A stretch of 64,000 nt of DNA from Coptis chinensis (taxonomy: Eukaryota; Streptophyta; Magnoliopsida; Ranunculales; Ranunculaceae): positions 64,053,001 to 64,117,000 of the forward strand of contig CM027384.1 of the NCBI GenBank assembly GCA_015680905.1. Reading direction: 5' to 3'. Shown here piece after piece: positions 1 through 11,422 of the stretch (positions within the stretch are counted from its first letter, which is position 1; each line of letters opens with the position of its first letter). The notes below the pieces were generated by a model. The model did no database searches. It was not told where the DNA came from and worked only from the letters and a program-made list of their open reading frames with translations. The position numbers were made by a program, and so were the translations under genes.

Positions 1-728
1 TATGCTTGGCTGTCGGGGTTGGCTCACCCCCCTCACTCAATTTCCTCGCTCCGGCACTGCCCCTTCATCTTCAATTCTCAATCTATGTTTGCTTTAATTT
101 CGTTCTTTCCTTATTCACATTCCAAAGATAAAACTCTTTTGATCATCTCGAGGTTCTCCTTGGTTGATAGCAAAAGGAAAGAAACCGGATTGCATGGAAC
201 CTATCCAATTCGATCATTACACCTGCCGTGTGCTTAAGTTCTAAAGTAATAGCGTTTATTTGTATTGAAATATTTTATTTACTTAAGGTTTAATCAACTT
301 CAATTGCTAAGTGACAATTCCTCTATACTCCCTAGTTCCATAAAATTTTGAGGTGAAAGGAATACATACAGGATTCTTGAGTATATGTAGTTATGCACAT
401 GATTCCGATCTTGTCGCTCCTTATAAGTATTCTAATGGCCAAAATTTGAGGTCTCACAAATAAATTTTAATTGTACAAACCATTATCATGATTATGCTAG
501 CACTCTAAAAATCGAATTACAACTGATAAGAAATAAGTCAATATATATCGGATATGGCCATCAACTATTTTAAAAATCAGTTTGAAAATTCGGTGTTGAA
601 TTGAAATTTTTGTGTCAAGTATTGAGGGTACCCAAGTATTGACGACAGACTATTTTCTCCAAGAGATACAAATTGTTAATTACCAATATATAGTGGTCGA
701 AATTCGAAACAAAGATTGTTTCAACGGC
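1..728. other. Intergenic, no gene seen
   Basis: AT-rich DNA. Open frames here are short (the longest, 19-237, is 72 codons) and show no recognisable domain, splice partner or codon pattern. I see no element ends before 729. Confidence 0.5.
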
Positions 729-940
729 TAGGGGCGGATCCAGAATTGCCACTCAAAAGAGACTGCTACAACTAACATACACCACAAATATCTAAGATTA
801 CCATTTAAGGGGGCTACTACAACTAATATACACTACAAATATTTTTTTGAGAAATTATATACACTATTATAACTAATATTTTTTTTTTTCGACAGAAAAA
901 TTAGATGTGCTGCAGGCTGCACCCCCAAGATCCGCCCCTG
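729..940. mobile_element. hAT-type MITE, 212 bp
   Basis: The ends are inverted repeats: TAGGGGCGGATC on the left and GATCCGCCCCTG on the right. They lie between perfect 8-bp direct repeats, TCAACGGC, at 721-728 and 941-948. An 8-bp target duplication is the hAT signature. The termini match those of the coding hAT element at 7740-11130 (CAGGGGCGGATCTA), so this is probably a non-autonomous member of that family, with the first base changed from C to T. It has no coding capacity. Confidence 0.9.
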
Positions 941-2640
941 TCAACGGCACATACTGAGATTTTGGTCTATTATGTTATTGAAGGCCATTAAACATGACAG
1001 TAGTGGTACTCCTTTCATATTAGCTTTCCTCATCAAATAAATTGTATCACAAAAATGATTCGTCATGTAGTCCAATGTGTGAATCAAATCATAAAATCCC
1101 CAATTTTTCCTATATAGCCAAGGGTCCGTAAAGCCAAAGCAACAAGACAAACTTTCAAGTTTTAAGACCATGCCAAACTTCAATTATTGTAATCAAGGAA
1201 GGAGTACAAATCAACAGAAATACAAAGTATCCATCGAGAGATAAATCGTCTCCAGCAGTCTAGCTTAGTATTATTTTAAAGAGACCAGGCCACCAGGGGA
1301 GAAGAATATTTGAATTTTTAGTCTCAAGCCATTGGAGAGCATGAATAAGCTGACCATAACAAGCCCTCATTTTGGACGAAGATTTAAAGCAGCCGTGCAA
1401 CTTGTTCACGAAACCAAGTATATACAATAAAACATCAAAAAAAAATATACATTAAAACACCACGTAGATATACAGCAATTATAAAAGTCTACATTTCAGC
1501 CAACTCAAGAAAAGCACATATCCTACGCATTTTAGTTGGTTTACACGATTCGATCAGACATCCCTTTTTCTTTCTATACCTTTTAATCTCTATGACGAAT
1601 TGAAAATTGCTTTCTGTAATGTCTTTATACTTTGTCCCGCAGCCACTAAACGGCCTAAATAAAAGCTAGAAATTAGGACTAAATAAAGTGGAAAGTTCAT
1701 GCGCTCATCTATATTGGATAAGGTAGCAATTTGAGTTTTATAGTTTGCAGATAAAACACATTTAATATAGGCTATCAAAAATTTGGCAAAAATATAATAC
1801 TATTGATACAATACAAGGCTTTACAAATTTAGAAGTGCATTATGTTCAGACACCCTTGGAACTCCTTCAAAGGACGCCCTTAGAACATCTCCAATATAGG
1901 GTACACTTCGATCCACATATAGTGCCACTAGGATTTTACAAGTACATCTACACTACAATGTAGTATAAAGAATTCCGCAATATATAGCTTCCAATAGAGA
2001 AATTTTACACATGTGAAACTTTAGAACACAGGTCATTTCTTGGAGTGACGTCCGAGTTAAAATTAGAGAGGAACGTCATTGGAGTGGCATGCTCCCTTTA
2101 CATAATAGAATTATTTATTTTAAACTCGCACGTCACTTCTAGTATCACTCCTAAACCTTAGGACTTGAAACCGGCCGTAGTTCATAGGCATTTTGCAGTC
2201 AAGCCTAAACAAGCATCCCAATAAAAAAAGAACTTTAGCTAGACCTCCCTGATGGCGTGCTGCACTTTAGCAGCTAACTCAGCTTAGATTGACTATCTGA
2301 ACGATGAATTAAGACCATGACACCAGGCAAAATGTCTAATTAATACAAAACCACCTGCATGAGCAAGTGTTGCCTGCAAATATGCTACTTTAGATACTTT
2401 GGGTGGGGAAATATCCATCTCACCACTCAAAAGGGACATCTTACGAAAACTCCTAAGCCGAAATCAATACAGAATATCTATCTACTACCTCTCTCACAAC
2501 TAGAGGTGTTAATAGTCTCAAAAGTTTTAAGTTCAAATTTCCGGATGAACTCCTTTGCATCTCTTCCCTTATCTTTCATTTTGTGGAAAAGAGTTTTACC
2601 AACTTGGATAAAAATAATACTTTAGAATGACCAACATTTA
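941..2640. other. Intergenic, no gene seen
   Basis: Only short open frames without recognisable domains. Around 1880-2165 there is wording reminiscent of a Tourist-type MITE (AACATCTCCAATATAGG), but no matching right end was found, so it is not called. Purine-rich (2645-2700) and pyrimidine-rich (2725-2820) tracts lie just upstream of the PMR6-like promoter. Confidence 0.4.
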
Positions 2641-2879
2641 AGGCAGGAATGTTAGTGTTGGTGAGGAGAGCAAAGAAGAGGAAGAGAAGAACAAGAACAT
2701 AGAGGTGGAGATGATGTGATTTTTCTTCCATTTTCCACTCCCATCTCTTTCTGTCCCACCCATCACCATCACCATGACTCCATCACCGTCTCTTCCCTAT
2801 CCCTTCTTCTTTTCTTCATCTTAAATTAAACAAAAAGAAGAAAGAAATATTTAAAAACAACCAAAACCCTTTTGAGAGG

Positions 2880-2990
2880 TCATGTATAATGTATTTATCC
2901 AATGAAATACATAATTACTAATTTGTTATTATATATAAACACATCCCATTTTCTCAAATTTTCATATTTAGTACATTCAACTAGAAGAAA
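2880..2990 (+). promoter_or_regulatory. Core promoter of the PMR6-like gene
   Basis: A TATA box (TATATATAA) lies at 2930-2938 and a CCAAT motif at 2899-2903. Plant start sites usually lie about 30 bp after the TATA box. That gives a start near 2965 and a short 5' UTR of roughly 25-30 nt before the ATG at 2991. This rests on motif and position only. Confidence 0.6.
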
Positions 2991-5900
2991 ATGTGGGGTT
3001 TTCAGGTACACGACAATACACTCATTCCAAAGATGCTACTTCTTAAGACCTGCATTCTGTTGTTCTGTCTTTTAAGCATCTTTTCTACAATTATCACAGC
3101 TTCCCATTTCAATGTAACTCTTCTCCACCAACATCCCAACCCTGAATCAGTTGTCCAAGATGTTCAAAGGTAACAACATTCATGTTTAAGTCTCATATTT
3201 CCACCTCTGGGGTTGCTCTGTTTTTCATGTTTCTGATACAGGGTGTTCTGTTTTTATGATTTTTGTTTGCAGGAGAGTGAATGCTTCAATATCAAGAAGA
3301 GTACAAATGGAGGTTCAAGAAAAGGATTCATGTTTAACTGGTAATCCAATTGATGACTGTTGGAAATGTGATCCAAATTGGAAAGAAAATCGACAAAGAT
3401 TAGCAGATTGTGGAATTGGTTTTGGGCAAGGTGCACTAGGTGGAAAAGGAGGTAGGATCTATGTAGTCACTGATTCTTCTGATCTAGACCCAGTTAACCC
3501 ACCACCAGGTACATTAAGACATGCTGTGATCCAAACAGAACCACTATGGATAATTTTCTCAGCCAACATGCTCATCAAGCTCAATGAAGAACTTATTGTA
3601 AATAGCTTTAAGACCATTGATGGTAGGGGTGTTAATGTTCATATTGTTGGGGGTGGATGTATTACTCTTCAGTATGTTACCAACATTATCATCCATAACA
3701 TTCACATTCACCATTGTGTCCCTTCGGGTAACGCTAATGTGCGGTCTAGTCCTACACATTATGGGTTTCGTGGGAAATCAGATGGCGATGGTATTTCAAT
3801 TTTTAGTGGGAGAAAAATATGGATTGATCATTGTTCGCTCTCTTATTGTACTGATGGTCTGATTGATGCTATAATGGGGTCTACTGGGATCACGATTTCG
3901 AACAGCTATTTTTCGCATCACAATGAAGTTATGCTACTGGGACATAACGATAATTATTTACCAGATTCCGGAATGCAGGTGACTATTGCATTCAACTATT
4001 TTGGTGAGGAGTTGGTGCAAAGAATGCCTAGATGTCGACATGGATATTTCCATATCGTTAATAATGATTTTTCTCATTGGGAAATGTATGCCATTGGTGG
4101 AAGTGCTAATCCCACTATTAACAGTCAGGGCAATCGATATACTGCGCCAGTTGACCCGAACGCTAAAGAGGTAAAATACATCTCTTATTAGTGCATGAAC
4201 AGCTATTTCTTGAGCACAGGTTTAAGTTCGACCTCAATAAGTGACAGGGTAATTTCTTGAGCAACGTAGTCGTTGTCTCAATAATAAACTGGTGCCCATG
4301 TTTTTTTGTGGGGCACTAGAATCTTCGCTACATGTGGATATTGGCTCGCGACACGCTAGGTTTTGACTATGTACATTCTGGGCCCAATTAACTAAAGCAT
4401 GTCTTTGATGCAAACAGTGTAACTTTAGCTAACATGGTCACTGCTATGGCTGTTGGGCCAAATGTAACATAATTTTTTGCCGGTGGCCGTATTGATTAAA
4501 CTTTGCCAAACAATCCAAATGGAGTTAAGGTTGAGTTCTTTTTTTCTCATCAGTGATGATTTGTGTTGTGATGCTACAGGTGACGAAGAGAGTTTTGACA
4601 GACGAGAAAGAATGGACTGGTTGGAATTGGAGAACGGATGGAGATATGATGGTAAATGGGGCATTTTTTGTACCATCTGGATTTGGAGTAGCGCTTCAAT
4701 ATGCAAAAGCTTCCAGTTTAGAACCCAAATCTGCTGCACTTATTGACCAGCTAACCATGAACGCAGGTGTTCTGGGAGAAAACAGGTAAGCTTTTTCGTG
4801 AACTGATCTGGTCTGATATTTATGTAATTTTATATAGCAGACAGAAGCAAACTTTCTGTTACTTGTCACTTGTCAGTTGTCACTGGTCAGGCCGTGTAGT
4901 CTTTCCAGGATGATCACCCGAGCCATTGTGGGCTTTTAGATATCCACATGGCAATTTTTTGCCTCCTGTTTAGCACTTTGCATCAATGTCCAATATTCAT
5001 CGTTACGCAAAGTCCCAAACAATATTATATATCTACATTTAGAGTGAGAGATCAGATCTGCCACACTCTGTCCAGCATTATACTAAGTATAGTACAAAAT
5101 ATTTTGATATATCACGATATTTAGAGATATCTATCCAAATTTCAGAAAAAAATATATAAATATTACGATATATTCAGAGATATATACGACTGTAAATATC
5201 TGTGATATTTTGATAATATTTGTGATATTTGGGGATATTTGACGATATTTTGTGTATATAACAATTTTATTTAATATTTACCATTATATTTCAAATAAAT
5301 ATAAATAATGTATCATGATATATCAAGAAATATCCACAATATTTATGATATTTGTCGATATTTTGAATATATCCATAATATTTGCATGTGAAACAATGTC
5401 AAATATCCCCAAAGATGTGGATATATCCATGATATATATCCAGAAATTGAATATCGATAAATACCCATATTCTGATATTTTGTACTATGATACTAAGTAT
5501 CATTCAATTGTTCCCCACACGGTTGCAAGTGAATTAGATGCTCACATTTGTCACACCCATGCACATGAAGTAATGGACTTCATTATCCCTTGCAACCATT
5601 TTGTGCAATGTCAAACTGCCAATTAGCATAAATGTGGTCTGCTTTTGGACTTGCGTCTGCATCAACGTAGAATACTGTGTGCTTTTACTGAGAATCTCGC
5701 TGATTCATCTTTCCATCAACCACTTGTAATGGACTTTAATTTCGAATTCCACCTTTCCATTTCTCATAGGGTGATTTTGGATCGGATAAAGAGCTTTCGG
5801 AAAAATTTCCAATTTTTTTCGGATGGTAATATCTTTTCCAAATCCGATCCAATTATTTTTCAAATGACAATTTTTTTTTTCGAATTTGGAAAGTTTGGAA

Positions 5901-7188
5901 AATCAGAAAATTTTCAAAAATTTCAGAATCCGCAAAATATGGAAATAAATTGGAAATTTGAATTATATAATCGGATTCTTGTTTAGAAAAACCATTTTTT
6001 ATCCCGCTAATACATTCATTTAGTAATCATTTTGAAATGTATTAATTTAGTAAACAACTTAGACTTTTTAACACGTTCATTCAGCAAATTTATTCTTCAT
6101 GTTAATGCATTAATTCAATAAATAGGAATATTGAATAAATTGAGACATGTACTAGAATGACAATATTGATTTTTTGAAGTTGTGAGAGAAACAATATTTT
6201 ATTTCTCTATGATTTTTATTTGGTTTGTAAACTATATGTAGTATTAATTTAGTAACTATATGAAATAGACCGCTATATGTTAAAAATTCGGAAATTAATC
6301 AGAAATCGGAACGGATCGGATTTTGAAAACACATTCAATTCCAATCCAATTATTTTTCGGAAAAATCAGATATCGGAACACAAATATCATTGCCAAATTC
6401 GGAAAAATATCCGATCGGAATTCAGAAAAATTGGGGTCGGAAAAAAGAAACACCCCTAATTCCTCAGCAAATTTTTTCTTCTGAATCGTGACATCTGATA
6501 AGCGCCATACGCCCATACTCTTGTTTTATTCAAGCTGATCAAGAAATATACAAATACACAGAGGCCTAAACCATACATGAAATTGTGCAAGTTTTAATTA
6601 ATTACTAAGTTAATCCACACAAGTTGTCCTAAAATATTTCATTAATTGGATCCCCTACCAGTTCACGCGTTTGATCATTAGCATTTAGTAGAAGTGTGAC
6701 ACTAGCTAGATAGTTATTATTTGGCATGTATCGACATTATGATAAGAACGAAAAAAACAATTGTAATGTGAATTTGACCCGGCCAGTTTTTCAAAAAGAT
6801 TGAAAAATATAGGAATAAAAACCTTTTCGTAAGCAAGCATATTTCATATTGTTATAGGGTCATATAGGAATATATAGTGGTCTGTGAGGTATACAAAACT
6901 AATATGATTTTTCTTTTTCTTTATGTACTGTTGGACAGGGACAATAGCAGGAGTATATCATACCCAGGATTCAACAACGGTGGGACCAGCACCGGCACCA
7001 CCACAGGCGCAGTGGGTCCTGGAGAAGGTGGTGGGGAAGGAGGAAATGATGATAATAACTACTTTGGAATGATCTTCGGAAGCAGCTCATCACCGCCGAA
7101 ACCACCGCCACCTCTTGTTTTCTTGTCTTTTATAATTATATTTTTGTACACCAACCAAATAGGTCCTCTATTATTACTACATCTATGA
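2991..7188 (+). CDS. PMR6: Pectate lyase-like protein, PMR6 type, GPI-anchored
   Basis: Four exons with GT-AG borders: 2991-3169, 3273-4170, 4580-4785 and 6939-7188. Joined they encode 510 residues without a stop. Residues 15-37 form a hydrophobic signal peptide; Met15 is an alternative start. The pectate lyase C domain (about 85-425) keeps the family motifs: SDGDGISIF (229-237), the WIDHC...CTDGLID block (243-258) with Asp245, Asp254 and Asp258, and RMPRCRHG (310-317) with the Arg cluster. Such enzymes cleave de-esterified pectin in the wall by beta-elimination. The C-terminal extension is Gly-rich, then FGMIFGS, a Pro stretch and a hydrophobic tail, which fits a GPI-anchor signal. That tail sets PMR6 (powdery mildew susceptibility factor, PLL13) apart from other plant pectate lyases. 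Intron 3 is 2.15 kb because of two insertions. Nothing looks broken. Family is certain; PMR6 orthology is very likely. Confidence 0.93.
5077..5503. mobile_element. AT-rich MITE-like inverted repeat in PMR6 intron 3
   Basis: The ends are inverted copies: TACTAAGTATAGTACAAAAT on the left (5081-5100) and, on the right, a stretch (about 5473-5503) that reads GATACTTAGTATCATAGTAC on the other strand. The interior is a degenerate array of GATATTT and ATATTTGTGATATTT units in both orientations. It could fold almost end to end. The target duplication is not clear, so the superfamily is not assigned. Short open frames inside it come from low complexity. Confidence 0.6.
5767..6458. mobile_element. hAT-like non-autonomous element, 692 bp, in PMR6 intron 3
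   Basis: The left end is TAGGGTGATTTTGGATCGG. The right end is CACCCCTA, so its reverse begins TAGGGGTG. The flanks are ATTTCTCA (5759-5766) and ATTCCTCA (6459-6466), a 7 of 8 match as expected for a hAT target duplication. Both subterminal regions are rich in CGGAAAAAT-like words in inverted arrangement. No coding capacity. Confidence 0.75.
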
Positions 7189-7739
7189 TAATTACAGGGT
7201 ACGTATGTGTATGTAGAAGATGGAAAAATGAAAAGAATCATAGTTTAAGTAATATACACCCATTCTTTGTCATTAATTTGTCACCTTTTTTGGTTATTTT
7301 AAATCAATTTAATTTTACATAATTGATAACTATATATATACGTCTTTTTCATGAAACTATATATTTGTGTAGTTCTTACTTTAGGCAGGCTTGATTCAAA
7401 GTTGAATGTTACTGTTTCACACACTGAGCACTTCCAAAATTGTTAAAGCAGACAAGGTTCTTTTTTTCTGGACGATCCTCCATCCCATATCAACGGCTTT
7501 TGGCTTTTCTTTTATCCTTCTTTATTTTCTTCCATACCTTTTTAGTTTGTTTCGATCGGTGGATATATGATTAACTCGATAAGTCGATAACAAAGCATGT
7601 GGGAGGTTGCAAAATGCCAATCTACTTTGAGATTGCAATCTCTAGTGTCTTTCAGAATCCTTTCCTATCCACATCTGATGGTCATTTTTTCGTGAATGCA
7701 CGTTCATGCATGAACATGTGAAACGATTGACTATAGAAG
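7189..7739. other. PMR6 3' flank, no gene seen
   Basis: This should hold the PMR6 3' UTR and poly(A) site, but no single signal stands out. No open frame with a recognisable domain. Confidence 0.4.
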
Positions 7740-10700
7740 CAGGGGCGGATCTAGGATTTTAGATGGGGGGAGGCATAGAATTAATATTTAAAGATTTTTT
7801 TAGGAACCAATAATTAATGTCTACTGAAAATTATTTAAATATCTATTTGAGTTCATAATTAGCTAGCATTGATAAACAAAAAAATGATCGCTTTTATTAC
7901 CTTACCCAAAATGGACAAAAGAGTATTTTCACTATAGACCTAGGCAAATATAACAAAGAAATATGCAAGAATAACATAGCACATTAGCATCACACTAGTG
8001 AAATTTTGACCTGCGTGGATTCTTATCAAATACATTTATTATTGCATCCAAATCAACTTCTTTAGCAAATTTCCGTTCAATGTAAATAGTCATGCAATCT
8101 GCAAGAAATTCATCCCCCATCTTGTTACGAAGTCGTGTTTTGAGCAATTTCATAGGCCGAGAATGCTCGCTTAGAGTTTGCCGAAGCGAAAGTGTCAAGA
8201 CAAAAAACGAATCAATCTATCAATCAAATAATATATCTTGATCTTTTTTGTTTCAACTAGTCTTTGACATAATTCGGAGATGGTAGACAACTTCTGAAAA
8301 AGAGGATGCTTGAGCACATCAAGTTTGTAATGTTGCAGTTGACTTCTCAAATGATGTATCTCTTGTTTCGTGAAGTCTCTACAATAAAACTTTTCTGCGA
8401 GTTTGCAAATGTCATCAATGCTGAAGGACTTAAAAACATCTTTCGGATCCAAAGCAAAACTAAGATAAAGAAGCTCTATTGTTTCTTCTGGAAATCTGTT
8501 CTTTAATTCCACCAACTGGTAATCTATTACAACATTAAATAACTCGACGCGGTAGTGATGCTCAACTGTAATGTAATCTTTCTGCTGGCAAGAACGACCT
8601 GTACTCACCATGTGTCGAGCACCCATATCAGGCATATCAATGTCATGTTTTTTGCAAAATAAAATCACGTCACTAAAGAAAGCATCCCAAGAAGATCCTC
8701 TTAATTCTTGAAGAAGTGCTTTCGTACTGGAGACTAAGCTGATAGCATTTAAAATGTCTTGGAACTCTTTTTGCAGGGCTTTACACAAGATATTAGTAAT
8801 TCCCATACACTTATGCAATAAATGAAAAAGAAAGACAAACTCAAAACTTTTCATTGCAAGAATAGCACCAACCTTTAGCTTCCCACGCATAGAGTTGCTT
8901 GACCCGTTCTTCATGACGCTTTCAAGAACTATACAAATTGAATCAAACATCTCTTTCAGGCTACAACCTGAAGCAAAATGAGAACTCCATCTAGTATCTC
9001 CTGCTCGTTGCAAAGTAGAAACTTGATTAGCTCCTTTTCCAGTAACAAGTTCACCACTAGCTACCAACTTATCAATTTCATTTTTCCGAGTATCTTCCAA
9101 CTCTTGTTTACGCTTGGGCGCAACATGAAGATTAACAATAGAAGCCAACTTGAGAAAAAAACAACCAAACATCATAAACATCTTTAGAAGCCGCAACTAA
9201 AGCAAGTTGTAGACGATGTGCAAAGTAATGCACATAATATACATATGGACACTCCTTCAGAAATAATGCCTGTAATCAATTCCATTGACCACACATATTG
9301 TTAGCACCATCATAACTTTGACCTCTCATATTTATAATATGCAAATTATGGCGAGTAAGGATATTACATATAGCTTCTTTCAAAGTTAAAGCGCAAGTAT
9401 CTTTAACACCGACAATACCAAGAAAATGCTCTCTAACAAAACCACCTCTATCAACAAATCTTAGGACAATCACCATTTGCTCCTTGTTTGAATTATCTTG
9501 TGTTTCATCAACAAGGACACAAAATTTTGCATCACCAATTTCCTCACGAATTCTCTCTCTCACTTTATCGGCATAGATATGCAAAAGTGTCTTTTGAATT
9601 GAATGTGAGGTATATGTGGCATTTCTCGGAGCATCTTTTAATAATTTTGCAACCTTGTCATTCAACATCGCTGCAAATCCCAACACTCCCTTGAAATTTC
9701 CACCATTTTTTAACTTTTTGGACTCGTCATGGCCTCTAAAAGAAATCCCTTGTAGTGCAAAAAATTGAATACACTAAAGAATAGCTTTAACTAGCAAACG
9801 GTTCTTAACAACCTCTTCTTTAGATAATGTATTTAACACATTAACTATATGTCGAGAAGGATTCATGAAATTTTCACAAGCTATCATCGCCGACCTATGA
9901 GGTGAGCATGGACCTCCTTCATGTTGCAAAAATGAACACTTCTTTCCATTATTAATCTTCTTCCAACATTTAAAACCTTCAACAGTGAATGCAGGACGCT
10001 TTGGCGGATTTGTTTCAAATATAAAACATGGAAAACAATAAGCTCTATCTGTATGGAGTGAGTACTCTAGCCAAGGAAAGAGTGTGAACCAAGAGGAGTT
10101 GAAATGGCGAGTTTGCTTTTCGAATATGGTAGATGGATACTCGTTCTCACTGAGTTCAAGTAACCAACGCCCCTTTCCAAGAAAAGCTCGTCGAACATCA
10201 TCTTGTTGATTAACCAGGTAATTATATATTGGAGTATGTTTACCCGGATCACGTTCAAATAAAGATGTAGAGTCAACTTCTTCAACACTAACTCTTTGGG
10301 TTTGAGGAGAAGGTTCAACTTGCTCAATTTCAACAACTTGAACTTGTGAAGGAGGTTGGCCATCTCTATCAAGTCTTGAAATATCAAGACTAGATGTAGA
10401 AGTTACATCATTTCCCAGGGTGGCATCTTTGGGTTTAAAGAAGGAAAACATGGTTTTCATTTTCTTACGAGCTTGATGTTCAGACATTCTTACAATCTTA
10501 CCTAAGATAAATCATAATAATTTCGTAATCAATAGATTGCTCTGTACTAAAAAACAAAAAAAATATATCACAATAATAACTACAATAATATTCAACTAAT
10601 TAAATAAGACCAAAAATTAAATGACAATCTAATATGCTACAAGTTAACAATGTAAAAAAGTAGAGAACACAATAGTATTTGAAAATTGGAAAACAAAAAC

Positions 10701-11130
10701 GAAATAAAAAACATAGGCATAATGCAAAACAATTTACCTTAGTTAATGAATAGGGAATAAAATGATAAATGGATGGGGAGCGGAATTGGAACTGTCGACT
10801 GCGGAAGAAGACAATAATAGAGAATTTTTCTTTTGTGAACAATAGAGCAAAAAGTGCTTTTGTTTTGATCTCTTAGTTTTTTTTTTTTTTTTTTGTGAGA
10901 ATGTGAGGGATCGTGACTTTTGAGAAACCTGCGACTGGGCCAATGGGCTATTTTGTATTTTGCTTTACTTTTCTGTTTGACTGTTTGTGAGAAACGAAAC
11001 GAGTCGTACTCAGTTGGGATTATTTTTGTTTTTTGTTTTTGCTACTGACTACTGTTCATAGTTCATACTAATATTTTAGGGGGGGGGGGCTGCTGTAGCC
11101 CCGATCAGCCAACCTATAGATCCGCCCCTG
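7740..11130 (-). mobile_element. Complete hAT transposon with decayed transposase
   Basis: Starts CAGGGGCGGATCTAGG and ends CTATAGATCCGCCCCTG, giving terminal inverted repeats of about 14 bp. The flanks TATAGAAG (7732-7739) and TATGGAGG (11131-11138) agree at 6 of 8 positions, consistent with an aged 8-bp target duplication. Length is 3,391 bp and the transposase lies on the minus strand. MITEs with the same termini occur at 729-940 and, degraded, at 16998-17154. Confidence 0.9.
7995..10487 (-). pseudogene. hAT transposase, TTF-finger/DUF4371 type (ZMYM1-like), disabled
   Basis: The N-terminal part (10487-9774) has a low-complexity head and then the TTF-type zinc finger, with WFTLFPWLEYS and YCFPCFIF. 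The DUF4371 part follows in the same frame after an in-frame TAG at 9774; it shows the catalytic-core motifs VLVDETQD and YDGANNM (9686-9276). A TGA at 9276 breaks it again, and a frameshift near 9190 leads to the middle section (9196-8195). A last frameshift near 8197 leads to the C-terminal dimerisation region (8198-7995), with MKLLKTRLRNKMG. The conserved ER.FS-type motif before this is altered to SEHSRPM, so even the active-site region has decayed. With two stops and two frameshifts no full enzyme can be made. Confidence 0.9.
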
Positions 11131-11179
11131 TATGGAGGGAGTTGTAAATCACAAAGAATATATCACAAAATATAAAATT

Positions 11180-11211
11180 GGATACACATATATTATTCCA
11201 TATGTGTATCC
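11180..11211. repeat. Perfect 12-bp hairpin
   Basis: GGATACACATAT (11180-11191) and its exact reverse complement (11200-11211) are separated by 8 bp. It lies just outside the right end of the hAT element. It may be a MITE remnant or part of a LINE flank; no function can be assigned. Confidence 0.6.
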
Positions 11212-11422
11212 TTAATAGTTATACACTTATATATACCTAAAATCTACAGATCTACTCAGTATGTAACATTTGCAAAAAAACAAAAAACAAAAAAAAAGAT
11301 AATACTCTTTTGCTCTGCATTTTCGGTAATAAACTGAAGTGCCAAGGGTAAAACTAGTCTTTTCCCTTTTCATTTCCTTTTTTAGCCAAAAATAGAGGAT
11401 AATATTCCAACTCTTTCCTGAA

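Noticed and set aside
19..237. 72-codon open frame at the left edge
   Set aside because: No domain, no partner exon and no promoter signal; within the expected length for chance frames.
1870..2165. Possible Tourist-type MITE (AACATCTCCAATATAGG start)
   Set aside because: No inverted right end and no TAA/TTA duplication could be paired with it.
5315..5626. 103-codon frame in PMR6 intron 3
   Set aside because: It runs through the GATATT repeats of the MITE-like element; low complexity rather than a gene.
6877..7188. Separate small gene starting at 6877
   Set aside because: The acceptor AG at 6937-6938 and the matching phase show that this is the last exon of the PMR6-like gene.
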